From: VRUE01 sp050258095 | GTDB taxonomy: Bacteria; Actinomycetota; Thermoleophilia; Solirubrobacterales; 70-9 | NCBI GenBank assembly: GCA_050258095.1 | Contig: JBLMYD010000062.1 | Location: 1 to 13,500 of the forward strand | Direction of reading: 5' to 3' | Length of the DNA stretch: 13,500 bases | The notes under the pieces: generated by a model | What the model was told of the DNA's origin: nothing | Seen by the model: only the letters and a program-made list of their open reading frames with translations | Database searches by the model: none | Made by a program: the position numbers and the translations under genes | Shown here: piece by piece, positions 1-5,808 of the stretch | How positions within the stretch are numbered: the stretch's first letter is position 1 | How the letters are laid out: the number at the start of each line of letters is the position of its first letter

Positions 1-689
1 ACTACGCCTGGATCGGCTGGAAGAACCACAAGCACTCGGTCAACAACCCCTACGCCCAGTTCCAGGACGAGTACACGATCGAGGACATCAAGGCGGCGAA
101 GATGATCCACGACCCGCTGACCAAGCTGCAGTGCTCGCCGACCTCCGACGGCTCGGCCTGCGCGATCGTCGTCTCCGAGCGCTACGTCGAGGAGCACGGC
201 CTCTGGGAGCAGGCGATCGAGATCGCCGGCCAGTCGATGGTCACCGACCTGAGCACCACCTTCGACGAGAACGCCGACTGCATGAAGATCGTCGGCTTCG
301 ACATGTCGAAGCAGGCGGCCGACGAAGCCTATGCCGAGGCCGGCGTCGTCCCCGACGAAATCGACGTCTGCGAGCTGCATGACTGCTTCAGCGCCAACGA
401 GCTGATCACCTACGAAGCGCTCGGCTTCGCGGCCGAGGGCGAGGCGCACAGGCTCGTCGACGAAGAAGCGACAACCTACGGCGGCAAGGTCGTCGTCAAT
501 CCCTCGGGCGGGCTGATCTCCAAGGGCCACCCGCTCGGCGCCACCGGCCTCGCGCAATGCTCGGAGCTGACCTGGCAGCTGCGTGGCCAGGCCGACAAGC
601 GCCAGGTCGAGGGAGCGAAGACCGCGCTGCAGCACAACATCGGCCTCGGCGGCGCCGCCGTGGTCACCGTCTACAAGCCGGCGGCCTAG
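1..689 (+). CDS. SCPx-type thiolase / lipid-transfer acyltransferase, C-terminal part (5' end outside window)
   Basis: The reading frame is open from base 3, so the gene begins upstream and 228 residues are visible. Thiolases of this class cleave 3-ketoacyl-CoAs in beta-oxidation; the SCPx branch acts on branched-chain and sterol side-chain acyl-CoAs. Visible motifs are ELHDCFSANEL (His and Cys of the second catalytic loop), NPSGGLISKGHPLGATG (active-site His in GHP) and QHNIGLGGAAVV near the C terminus. The N-terminal nucleophilic Cys loop lies outside the window. The fragments KLQCSPTSDG, VGFDMSK and TYGGK-VVNPSGG match, from memory, the thiolase domain of animal SCPx more closely than bacterial FadA. 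The protein ends after YKPAA, so no SCP2 sterol-carrier domain is fused here. The downstream SDR starts 22 nt later behind a strong ribosome binding site, which suggests one transcript. Family is certain; substrate is not. Confidence 0.93.
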   Translation, partial: YAWIGWKNHKHSVNNPYAQFQDEYTIEDIKAAKMIHDPLTKLQCSPTSDGSACAIVVSERYVEEHGLWEQAIEIAGQSMVTDLSTTFDENADCMKIVGFDMSKQAADEAYAEAGVVPDEIDVCELHDCFSANELITYEALGFAAEGEAHRLVDEEATTYGGKVVVNPSGGLISKGHPLGATGLAQCSELTWQLRGQADKRQVEGAKTALQHNIGLGGAAVVTVYKPAA

Positions 690-696
690 GCCGCCG

Positions 697-705
697 AGGA
701 GGAGG
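697..705 (+). promoter_or_regulatory. Shine-Dalgarno site of the SDR gene
   Basis: An AGGAGGAGG run lies 6 nt before the ATG at 712. It is the only textbook ribosome binding site I see before any gene in this window. It decides the ATG at 712 over in-frame codons further upstream that would overlap the thiolase. Confidence 0.85.
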
Positions 706-711
706 TTCCCG

Positions 712-1632
712 ATGGCGAAGAAGGAGCGACGCTCACTCAGCGGCAAGGTCGTGGCGATCACCGGCGGCGCGCGCGGGATCGGCAAGGCGACGGCCGAAGC
801 GCTGGTCCGCAAGGGCTGCCGCGTCGCGATCGGCGACCTCGATCTCGACCTGGCCGAGCAGACCGCGGCGCAGCTGGGAGGGGGGACCGTCGCCCTGCCG
901 CTCGACGTCACCCACCGCGACAACTTCGCCGCCTTCCTCGACGCCGCCGAGCGCGAGCTGGGCCCGATCGACGTGCTGATCAACAACGCCGGGATCATGC
1001 CGGTGACGCCGTTCGACGAGGAGAGCGACGCCTCGATCAGGCGCCAGCTCGACATCAACGTCTACGGCGTGATCGTCGGCATGCAGCTGGCGCTGGAGCG
1101 CTTCCAGCCGCGCGGCCACGGCCACATCGTCAATCTTGCCTCGCAGGCAGGCAAGGGCGGCTTCGCCGGCATCGCCACCTACTCGGGCACCAAGCACGCC
1201 GTGGTCGGGGTCAGCGAGGCGGTGCGCCAGGAGCTGTACGGCACCGATATCGAGCTCGCCTGCGTGATGCCGACCGTGGTCAACACCGAGCTGACCGCCG
1301 GCGTCGGGCAGAAGCTGATCCGCCCGGTTGAGGCCTCCGACGTCGCCAACCAGATCGTCGACGCCCTGGAAGTGCCGCGCTTCGACGTCTGGGTGCCGCG
1401 CGAGAACGGCCTCATGTTCCGGTTGGTCGTCCTCCTGCCGCGGAACCTGCGCGAGTGGCTCGGGCGCCTGATGAAGGTCGACAAGCTGATGACCGAAGTC
1501 GACCACACGGCCCGCCGCGCCTACGAGGAGCGCGCCTCGCGCGAGGACATCGCCGGCGGCGGCGCGGGCGATTCGTCGGAGCGCGAGACCGAGTCCGAGA
1601 CCGAGGCCAGCCCCGAGCGCGAAGCGGCCTGA
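712..1632 (+). CDS. Classical short-chain dehydrogenase/reductase (SDR) with acidic C-terminal tail
   Basis: A 306-residue NAD(P)-dependent oxidoreductase. The cofactor motif TGGARGIG is at residues 17-24 and NNAG at 91-94. The catalytic tetrad Asn116, Ser144, Tyr157 and Lys161 (YSGTK) is complete, so the enzyme should be active. Asp42 at the end of beta-2 (GDLD) suggests preference for NAD over NADP; this is inference. Classical SDRs are about 250 residues. The extra C-terminal part holds a basic stretch (RLVVLLPRNLREWLGRLMK), then a Ser/Glu/Thr-rich low-complexity tail from about residue 280. The start is fixed by the AGGAGGAGG at 697-705. Its place just after an SCPx-like thiolase suggests a role in lipid or sterol side-chain oxidation, but the substrate cannot be read from sequence. 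A 12-bp inverted repeat follows the stop by 2 nt. Confidence 0.93.
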   Translation: MAKKERRSLSGKVVAITGGARGIGKATAEALVRKGCRVAIGDLDLDLAEQTAAQLGGGTVALPLDVTHRDNFAAFLDAAERELGPIDVLINNAGIMPVTPFDEESDASIRRQLDINVYGVIVGMQLALERFQPRGHGHIVNLASQAGKGGFAGIATYSGTKHAVVGVSEAVRQELYGTDIELACVMPTVVNTELTAGVGQKLIRPVEASDVANQIVDALEVPRFDVWVPRENGLMFRLVVLLPRNLREWLGRLMKVDKLMTEVDHTARRAYEERASREDIAGGGAGDSSERETESETEASPEREAA

Positions 1633-1634
1633 GG

Positions 1635-1684
1635 GACGTGCCGTCTCTCAGGTGCCGAAAATGACCCCAAATAGACGGCACGTC
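1635..1684. repeat. Palindromic repeat copy A (12-bp perfect arms, 26-nt loop), possible terminator
   Basis: The arm GACGTGCCGTCT (1635-1646) is the perfect reverse complement of AGACGGCACGTC (1673-1684). It starts 2 nt after the SDR stop codon and ends 9 nt before the methyltransferase ATG. There is no T-run after the stem, so it is not a textbook intrinsic terminator, though it could form a stable hairpin at a transcript end. The same 50-nt element, 34 of 50 positions identical without gaps, recurs at 10092-10141 between hflX and dut. It is therefore better described as a dispersed palindromic repeat. Confidence 0.85.
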
Positions 1685-1693
1685 GGTTAGGGC

Positions 1694-2338
1694 ATGGGCC
1701 GGATCTACGACGCGACGTGGGGGAGGGCCTTCTCGGCCTTCTACGACCGTGCGATGAAGTCGACCGAGGAGGCCGGCATGCGGGAGATCCGCCGCGAGAC
1801 GCTGTCCGCGGCGCGGGGGCGGACGATCGACATCGGCGCCGGCACCGGGCTCAACATCGGCCTCTACCCGGACGACCTGACCGAACTCGTCCTCGCCGAG
1901 CCCGACGAGCACATGCTCAAGCGGCTGCGACCGAGGCTGGCCGAGCGCGGCAAGGGGACCGTCGAGGCGATCCAGGCGCCCGCCGATCGGCTGCCGTTCC
2001 CCGACGACACCTTCGATACCGCCGTCTTCACCCTCGTGCTCTGCACGGTTCCCGACCCGGAGGCCGCCCTCGCGGAGGCCGCGCGGGTCCTGCGGCCGGC
2101 AGGCCAGATGCTCTTCGTCGAGCACGTCCGCTCCGAGGACCCCGGGCTGGCACGCTGGCAGGACCGCCTCGAACGTCCCTGGCGCTTCCTCGGCGACGGC
2201 TGCCACTGCAACCGCGACACCATCGCCACGATCGAAGCCTCGCCGTTCGAGATCGAGCGCGTGGAGCGCGGCGAGCTCCCCAAGGCGCCGCCACTGGTCA
2301 GGCCCCTGGTGCACGGGGCGGCATCTCTTCCCACCTAA
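1694..2338 (+). CDS. Class I SAM-dependent methyltransferase (UbiE/METTL7-like)
   Basis: A 214-residue protein with a Rossmann-type methyltransferase fold. Motif I, IDIGAGTG, is at residues 45-52. The acidic end of beta-2 is at about Glu69 (LAEPDE). The UbiE-like segment LPFPDDTFD is at 100-108, and a VLRPAGQMLFVEH stretch follows at about 132-144. The Cys-containing motif GDGCHCNRDT at 167-176 is typical, from memory, of the METTL7-like group rather than of menaquinone methyltransferase MenG. Substrates of that group are small thiols, lipids or quinones; none can be assigned here. The ATG at 1694 lacks a good SD and is the one non-overlapping gene with no -10 box close upstream, so it may depend on read-through past repeat A. 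It is convergent with dsbA, 163 bp away. Confidence 0.88.
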   Translation: MGRIYDATWGRAFSAFYDRAMKSTEEAGMREIRRETLSAARGRTIDIGAGTGLNIGLYPDDLTELVLAEPDEHMLKRLRPRLAERGKGTVEAIQAPADRLPFPDDTFDTAVFTLVLCTVPDPEAALAEAARVLRPAGQMLFVEHVRSEDPGLARWQDRLERPWRFLGDGCHCNRDTIATIEASPFEIERVERGELPKAPPLVRPLVHGAASLPT

Positions 2339-2343
2339 CTCGC

Positions 2344-2388
2344 TCCGGTGCGCTTTATGGACCTGTGGGGTGCATAAGGCGCACCGGA
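2344..2388. terminator. Hairpin C, 16-bp stem and 13-nt loop, after the methyltransferase
   Basis: The arms TCCGGTGCGCTTTATG (2344-2359) and CATAAGGCGCACCGGA (2373-2388) pair along all 16 positions with one T-G wobble at the 11th pair. The hairpin begins 5 nt after the methyltransferase stop, in a convergent gap, which fits a transcript end. There is no T-run. In plus-strand RNA the odd pair is an allowed U-G; in minus-strand RNA it would be A-C, so the plus-strand transcript forms the better hairpin. Confidence 0.75.
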
Positions 2389-2443
2389 AGGTCGCTGCGC
2401 CTGATCCAACGCACGATAATGGTGGTTATGTCAACTCAGCCAA
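2389..2443. other. Non-coding spacer between two hairpins
   Basis: This is the middle of the convergent gap between the methyltransferase (stop at 2338) and dsbA (stop at 2502). It is noticeably richer in A/T than its surroundings, for example around 2411-2435. I see no start with a supported frame, no tRNA-like fold and no recognisable promoter pair. Confidence 0.5.
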
Positions 2444-2488
2444 GGTGCAACGCGTTTGCCGTCCATATCACCGCAAATGCGTTGCACC
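2444..2488. terminator. Hairpin D, 16-bp stem and 13-nt loop, after dsbA
   Basis: The arms GGTGCAACGCGTTTGC (2444-2459) and GCAAATGCGTTGCACC (2473-2488) pair along 16 positions with one G-T wobble, again at the 11th pair. The hairpin starts exactly 100 nt after hairpin C and has the same arm and loop lengths. It lies 13 nt beyond the dsbA stop on the minus strand, so it probably ends that operon. There is no T-run. As with C, the wobble pairs properly only in plus-strand RNA, so it may also stop read-through from the opposite side. Confidence 0.75.
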
Positions 2489-2501
2489 CGGCAGCGGGCG
2501 C

Positions 2502-3272
2502 CTATTCGGCGGCGGATGAGATGGCGGCTTCGAGGTCGCCGGCCGATTCGGGCGTGCCGAGGGCTTTGAGGCCGATCGTGCCGGGGCCTTCGACCGCGAA
2601 CGACGGCGTGCCGCTGAAGCCGAGGCGCTGCGCTTCGGCCGTCGTTTCCTTGACTTCGCGCAGCACGGCCTTGCTCTTGCGGGCCCTGTTCCACTGGCCG
2701 ATGTCGGGGACGCCGGCGGCCCTGGCGACCGCGGTGAGGAATTCGTCGGTCGCGTAGCCCGAGTCCTCTTCGCCCTGGTTGCGGTAGAAGAGCTCGACGA
2801 AGTTCCAGCCGCGGCCCTGCTTGCCGGCGGCGATCGCCGCTGCGCCCGCGGGCGTCGATTGGGGTCCGATGATCGTGAAGTTGCGGAAGTCGAGCGTCGC
2901 TTCGCCGGAGCGGACCTGGTTCTCGATCACCTGCGGCAGCACGTCTTCGGAGTAGCGCTTGCAGAACGGGCACTGCAGGTCGCCGAACTCGCGCAGCCCG
3001 ACCTTGGCGTTGGGCTGCCCGAGGACCAGGCCCTTCTGCGGGATGCCGCTGAGCAGCTGATCGACGTTCGCCGCTTCCTTGATGTCGTTTGCGTTGCCGC
3101 CTCCGCCACCGCCCTGGCTGACCACGATCAGGACTGCGACCGCGACGATCGCCAGGAAGGCGGCGGCGCTGGCGACCTTGATCAGCTGCCGGCGGCGCGC
3201 GGTCTCGCCGGCCTGCGCTTCTCGCTGCAGCCGCTCTTCGCGCCGCGCTTCCCTGTCGCGCCGCCCGCTCAT
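2502..3272 (-). CDS. Membrane-anchored DsbA-like thiol:disulfide oxidoreductase
   Basis: A 256-residue protein that donates disulfides to, or isomerises them in, exported proteins. Order of parts: a highly charged Arg/Glu-rich cytoplasmic N terminus (1-30), one membrane segment (about 31-51), a six-glycine linker (54-59), then an extracytoplasmic thioredoxin-fold DsbA domain. The active site is Cys101-Pro-Phe-Cys104 in the context FGDLQCPFC, and the cis-proline is Pro223 (SGTPSF). The start overlaps the VKOR stop as ATGA. It was chosen over an upstream in-frame start because that one would run into the VKOR coding sequence and the charged tail plus membrane segment already forms a complete N terminus. 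VKOR directly upstream is the expected re-oxidant of this DsbA. The pair replaces the DsbA/DsbB system, as known in many Actinobacteria. Confidence 0.95.
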   Translation of the reverse strand: MSGRRDREARREERLQREAQAGETARRRQLIKVASAAAFLAIVAVAVLIVVSQGGGGGGNANDIKEAANVDQLLSGIPQKGLVLGQPNAKVGLREFGDLQCPFCKRYSEDVLPQVIENQVRSGEATLDFRNFTIIGPQSTPAGAAAIAAGKQGRGWNFVELFYRNQGEEDSGYATDEFLTAVARAAGVPDIGQWNRARKSKAVLREVKETTAEAQRLGFSGTPSFAVEGPGTIGLKALGTPESAGDLEAAISSAAE

Positions 3273-3700
3273 CGCTCCCTGCCCACGTAGATCAGCATGC
3301 GCGCCGCATTCGCAGCGAAGAGCAGCGTCATCAGCACGGCGCTGCCGACGCACCACTGGCAGATCGCTTCGATCTTGAACAGCTCGATGTAGGTCAGGTA
3401 GACGCTGTAGCCGAAGCCGACCAGAGAGACGAGAAAGCCTGCCATCCGCGCTCCGTCGCCGCGCAGCAGCGCGCAGGCGAGCAGCAGCACGTAGCCGGCG
3501 ATGCCGAAGACGGCGATGTTGACGCCGAGCACGTGCGAGTAGGAGCTTTCGGCGACCGTCTGGCAGCCGTGGCCGCCGGCGACGCAGACGGGAGAGCCGC
3601 CGCCCGAGTCGGCGATCGTGATGTAGGTGGCGACGCCGATGCCGAAGGTCGCCAGGAAGGTGGCGATCCCCCGCAGAGTCCCCTCGCCCGGCGCTTTCAC
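3269..3700 (-). CDS. Vitamin K epoxide reductase (VKOR) family protein, DsbB-like
   Basis: A 143-residue integral membrane protein that passes electrons from reduced DsbA to a quinone. It has about four membrane segments (about 11-30, 57-78, 86-107 and 118-138). The four working cysteines are present: the loop pair Cys39/Cys46, and the quinone-side pair in CQWC (Cys114/Cys117). Length and order fit the bacterial VKOR core; there is no fused thioredoxin domain because the partner DsbA is the next gene. The frame stays open far upstream, but homology begins only near here. The GTG at 3700 has a TAGCGT -10 box 7 nt before it, so a leaderless GTG start is chosen. The hydrolase gene ends only 10 nt upstream, and that -10 box lies across its stop codon. 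The stop overlaps the dsbA start as ATGA, which suggests coupled translation. Confidence 0.92.
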   Translation of the reverse strand: MKAPGEGTLRGIATFLATFGIGVATYITIADSGGGSPVCVAGGHGCQTVAESSYSHVLGVNIAVFGIAGYVLLLACALLRGDGARMAGFLVSLVGFGYSVYLTYIELFKIEAICQWCVGSAVLMTLLFAANAARMLIYVGRER

Positions 3701-3707
3701 GCGCGCA

Positions 3708-3713
3708 ACGCTA
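3708..3713 (-). promoter_or_regulatory. Predicted -10 box (TAGCGT) for leaderless VKOR-dsbA mRNA
   Basis: TAGCGT on the minus strand ends 7 nt before the VKOR GTG. The TAG of this box is the stop codon of the preceding hydrolase gene. It would give VKOR-dsbA its own start inside the larger operon. I see no convincing -35. The support is positional: the same spacing recurs before six other genes here. Confidence 0.5.
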
Positions 3714-4556
3714 TTGCAACGGCCTTCGGGAATCCTCAAGGCTCGCCGCGAAAGCGGCGATCGCGCGCGACAGCCTGCCGCCCTGCCAGGCGAGCGGCGA
3801 CTGCCCCTCCTCCTCGACGGCGAGCCGGGCCCGTGGCAGGGCATCGGCGTAGGCCCCGGCGACCGCCTGCGGGTGCCCCGGGTCGGCGCTGTCGCGGCTG
3901 GCGACGACGAGCGCGGGTGCCTTGATCGCTGCGAGCTCGTCGAGGTCGTCGAAGGGACGGGAGCGCGGCACCTCGCGCAGCGCCCGCGCCACGGCGCCGA
4001 GGTGACGGTGGCGCAGCATCCGCTCGCGCGTGAAGCGCAGCACCGAGTCGCGCCACCTCGGGTCGATCGGCTGCTGCCGCTCGATCGCGGCAACGAAGCC
4101 GTCGACTCCATCCGCCTCCAGCGCATCCGCCAGCCCGTCCCAGTACGCCAGCGACTCCTCGTCGGCCAACCCCATGTAGCTCGGGCCGACGACGACGAGC
4201 CCGGCGACGCGGTCGGGATGCTCCAGCGTGTAGGCGACGGCGGTGTGCGCCCCCATCGAGTGGCCGCCGACGACGGCCGGCCCAGCGGCCTGGGAGTCGA
4301 GCACCGCGCCGAGGTCGCCGACCAGTGCCGGGTAGTCATAACCCTGGCCGCTCGGGGCGGGGTCCGACTCGCCGTGGCCGCGCGCGTCGTAGGTGACGAC
4401 GGTGTGCCCGGCGCGTTCCAGGGCCCGCGAGCCGTGAATCACCGAGCGTCGCGTCGCGGTGAGGCCGTGGCAGAGGACGATCGGCGGCCCCTCCCCCCCG
4501 CTTTCGCCGTGCAGCCCGCCGACCGCGAAGGGCCGCGGCTCGGCCGGTGCCGGCAT
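3711..4556 (-). CDS. Alpha/beta-hydrolase fold protein, catalytic His apparently replaced
   Basis: A 281-residue cytoplasmic alpha/beta-hydrolase. The oxyanion-hole motif CHG is at 29-31, the typical YDARGHGES at 56-64, and the nucleophile elbow GGHSMG at 97-102 (Ser100). The acid is probably Asp222 or Asp225 in VVASRDSADPGHP. At the place where this family has Gly-His-Ser for the catalytic His, the sequence reads EEEGQSPLAW, with Gln252 instead. The nearest alternative His is His228. The enzyme may therefore be inactive, use a different His, or do a non-hydrolytic job. The start ATG at 4556 shares one base with the peroxiredoxin stop (TGATG), so the two are translationally coupled. No signal peptide is seen. 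Substrate unknown; an esterase or haloperoxidase-like label would be guesswork. Confidence 0.9.
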   Translation of the reverse strand: MPAPAEPRPFAVGGLHGESGGEGPPIVLCHGLTATRRSVIHGSRALERAGHTVVTYDARGHGESDPAPSGQGYDYPALVGDLGAVLDSQAAGPAVVGGHSMGAHTAVAYTLEHPDRVAGLVVVGPSYMGLADEESLAYWDGLADALEADGVDGFVAAIERQQPIDPRWRDSVLRFTRERMLRHRHLGAVARALREVPRSRPFDDLDELAAIKAPALVVASRDSADPGHPQAVAGAYADALPRARLAVEEEGQSPLAWQGGRLSRAIAAFAASLEDSRRPLQ

Positions 4557-5056
4557 CAGGCGAGCGCGGCCAGCGCCCGCTCGATGTCGCCGACCGACTG
4601 GAAGGTGGCGCCGGTTCGCGAGACGTGGCGGTAGCGCACGATCCCCTCGCCGTCGACGATGAAGATCGAGCGCATCACGTAGCGGCCGCCGGGCGCGTCC
4701 TCGAGCCGGGCCAGACGGGCAAAGGGGCCGACCCAGCCCGTCACCCCATAGAGCCTGCTCACCGCCAGGTCCTCGTCGGCCAGCAGCGGCACGTTCAGCC
4801 GCTGCTCCTCCGCCCAGCGCTCGTGCGAGTCGACCGACTGTGGCGAGATGCCGACGACCTCGGCGTCGAGCCGGTCGAGCCGGTCGGCGTTGTCGCGGTA
4901 GGAGCAGAACTGGGCCGTGCAGACGCGCGTCGCGTCCCCCGGGTAGAAGGCGAGGACGACGTTGTGGCCGCGGCGGCCGGAGAGCCTGAAGGACCGGCCC
5001 CCCGTGCCGGGAAGCTCGAAGTCGGGCGCGGCGTCCCCTACGTCGACCTTGGCCAT
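4556..5056 (-). CDS. Peroxiredoxin, Bcp/AhpC-TSA family
   Basis: A 166-residue thiol peroxidase that reduces H2O2 and organic hydroperoxides. From the ATG at 5056 the peroxidatic Cys is Cys46 in FYPGDATRVCT, with a second Cys at 51 (CTAQFC). That is the C-X4-C spacing of atypical two-Cys Bcp enzymes. The usual Pro two residues before the peroxidatic Cys is Arg here (T-R-V-C instead of T-P-V/G-C), a mild deviation. The thioredoxin-like opening VGDAAPDFELP is present and the C terminus is complete. A TTG nine bases upstream is in frame, but it would lie partly inside a TAGGCT -10 box (5065-5070) that sits 8 nt before the ATG, so ATG is preferred. It has no signal peptide and is cytoplasmic, unlike its exported neighbours. 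Confidence 0.92.
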   Translation of the reverse strand: MAKVDVGDAAPDFELPGTGGRSFRLSGRRGHNVVLAFYPGDATRVCTAQFCSYRDNADRLDRLDAEVVGISPQSVDSHERWAEEQRLNVPLLADEDLAVSRLYGVTGWVGPFARLARLEDAPGGRYVMRSIFIVDGEGIVRYRHVSRTGATFQSVGDIERALAALA

Positions 5057-5064
5057 TGCGGCCA

Positions 5065-5070
5065 AGCCTA
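5065..5070 (-). promoter_or_regulatory. Predicted -10 box (TAGGCT) for peroxiredoxin
   Basis: TAGGCT on the minus strand is followed by 8 nt and the ATG at 5056. The identical hexamer precedes the lipid kinase and the epimerase genes at 8 and 7 nt. It would give a leaderless or nearly leaderless mRNA, starting inside the 22-nt gap after the cyclophilin gene. Confidence 0.5.
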
Positions 5071-5078
5071 GAGGAGGC

Positions 5079-5753
5079 TCAGCCTTTTTCGATCGTGACC
5101 TTTTCCATCACGACCGGTTCTTTGGGCTTTTCGCCTTCCGTCGGCAGTTCGCCGATCTTCTCGACGACGTCGATGCCCTTGCTGACGCGGCCGACGAGGG
5201 CGTATTCGGGCGGCAGGCCGGCGTCGGCGCCGGTGACGACGAAGAACTGGCTGCCCGAGGTGCCGGGCGGCTCGGCGCCGGTCTTGGCCATCGCGACGAC
5301 GCCCTTCGTGTAGGCGAGGTTCGCGGGCGGCTTCTCGACCACCGTGTAGCCCGGCCCGCCGCTGCCGGTGCCTTCCGGATCTCCCCCTTGAATGACGAAT
5401 TCGGGGACGATCCGGTGGAAGTCGAGGCCGTCGTAGATGCCGTTTTCGGCCAGGAAGACGAACGAGTTGACCGTCTTCGGCGCTTCCTCCGTGGCGAGGG
5501 CGATGTCGAAGGTGCCACAGCTGGTTTCGACGACCGCGGTCAGCTTTTCACCCTTCTTCACGGTCTGCTTGGGCGCGGACAGGGCCACCTGCTTCACTTT
5601 CGGTTCTTCGACTTCCTTGCAGCCGTTGGCGTTCGTCGCGCTGCCGGACCCGCCGCCGCTGCGCGCGATCAGGATCGCGGCGACCACGCCGACCGCGATC
5701 AGCGCGAAGACGGCGAGGATGATCAGGCGGCGATCGGTCCCCTGCTCCTGCAC
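5079..5753 (-). CDS. Membrane-anchored cyclophilin-type peptidyl-prolyl isomerase
   Basis: A 224-residue protein. It has a short polar N terminus, a membrane segment at about 10-30 (LIILAVFALIAVGVVAAILI), a Gly/Ser linker, and an extracytoplasmic cyclophilin domain from about residue 70. Cyclophilin motifs are FHRIVPEFVIQGGDP, whose Arg is the catalytic residue equivalent to CypA Arg55, and GVVAMAKTG followed by SQFFVVTG. It speeds Pro cis/trans isomerisation in exported proteins. A lone Cys45 sits just past the membrane, but its context is not a lipobox. The GTG start is chosen because a TAGAGT box lies 7 nt before it and because the membrane segment must be near the N terminus; the frame is open further upstream but antisense to the lipid kinase. 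It is the first gene of the five-gene minus-strand cluster. Confidence 0.92.
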   Translation of the reverse strand: MQEQGTDRRLIILAVFALIAVGVVAAILIARSGGGSGSATNANGCKEVEEPKVKQVALSAPKQTVKKGEKLTAVVETSCGTFDIALATEEAPKTVNSFVFLAENGIYDGLDFHRIVPEFVIQGGDPEGTGSGGPGYTVVEKPPANLAYTKGVVAMAKTGAEPPGTSGSQFFVVTGADAGLPPEYALVGRVSKGIDVVEKIGELPTEGEKPKEPVVMEKVTIEKG

Positions 5754-5760
5754 GGCGGGA

Positions 5761-5766
5761 ACTCTA
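5761..5766 (-). promoter_or_regulatory. Predicted -10 box (TAGAGT) for the cyclophilin gene
   Basis: TAGAGT on the minus strand ends 7 nt before the GTG at 5753. It would drive the folding/redox cluster as a leaderless mRNA. It shares a 55-nt divergent intergenic region with the lipid kinase promoter. No convincing -35 is visible. Confidence 0.5.
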
Positions 5767-5794
5767 TAGGGGATCGCTCCGGAGGCGCACGAAA

Positions 5795-5800
5795 TAGGCT
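5795..5800 (+). promoter_or_regulatory. Predicted -10 box (TAGGCT) for the lipid kinase-murT operon
   Basis: TAGGCT ends 8 nt before the ATG at 5809. A GGAGG at 5781-5785 lies too far upstream (23 nt) to be that gene's ribosome binding site, which supports a leaderless start instead. Confidence 0.5.
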
Positions 5801-5808
5801 GCCCGTGC

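Noticed and set aside
2339..2501. Possible CRISPR-like or small RNA locus from two repeated hairpins
   Set aside because: There are only two units, their sequences differ, and they lie in a convergent gap where terminators are expected. No cas gene is near.
3080..3115. Simple GGN repeat around 3095-3112
   Set aside because: It encodes the six-glycine linker of the DsbA-like protein and is not an independent repeat.
3701..4339. Upstream extension of the VKOR frame
   Set aside because: It overlaps the hydrolase on the same strand in another frame and has low-complexity Arg/Ser/Pro sequence; homology begins at the GTG at 3700.
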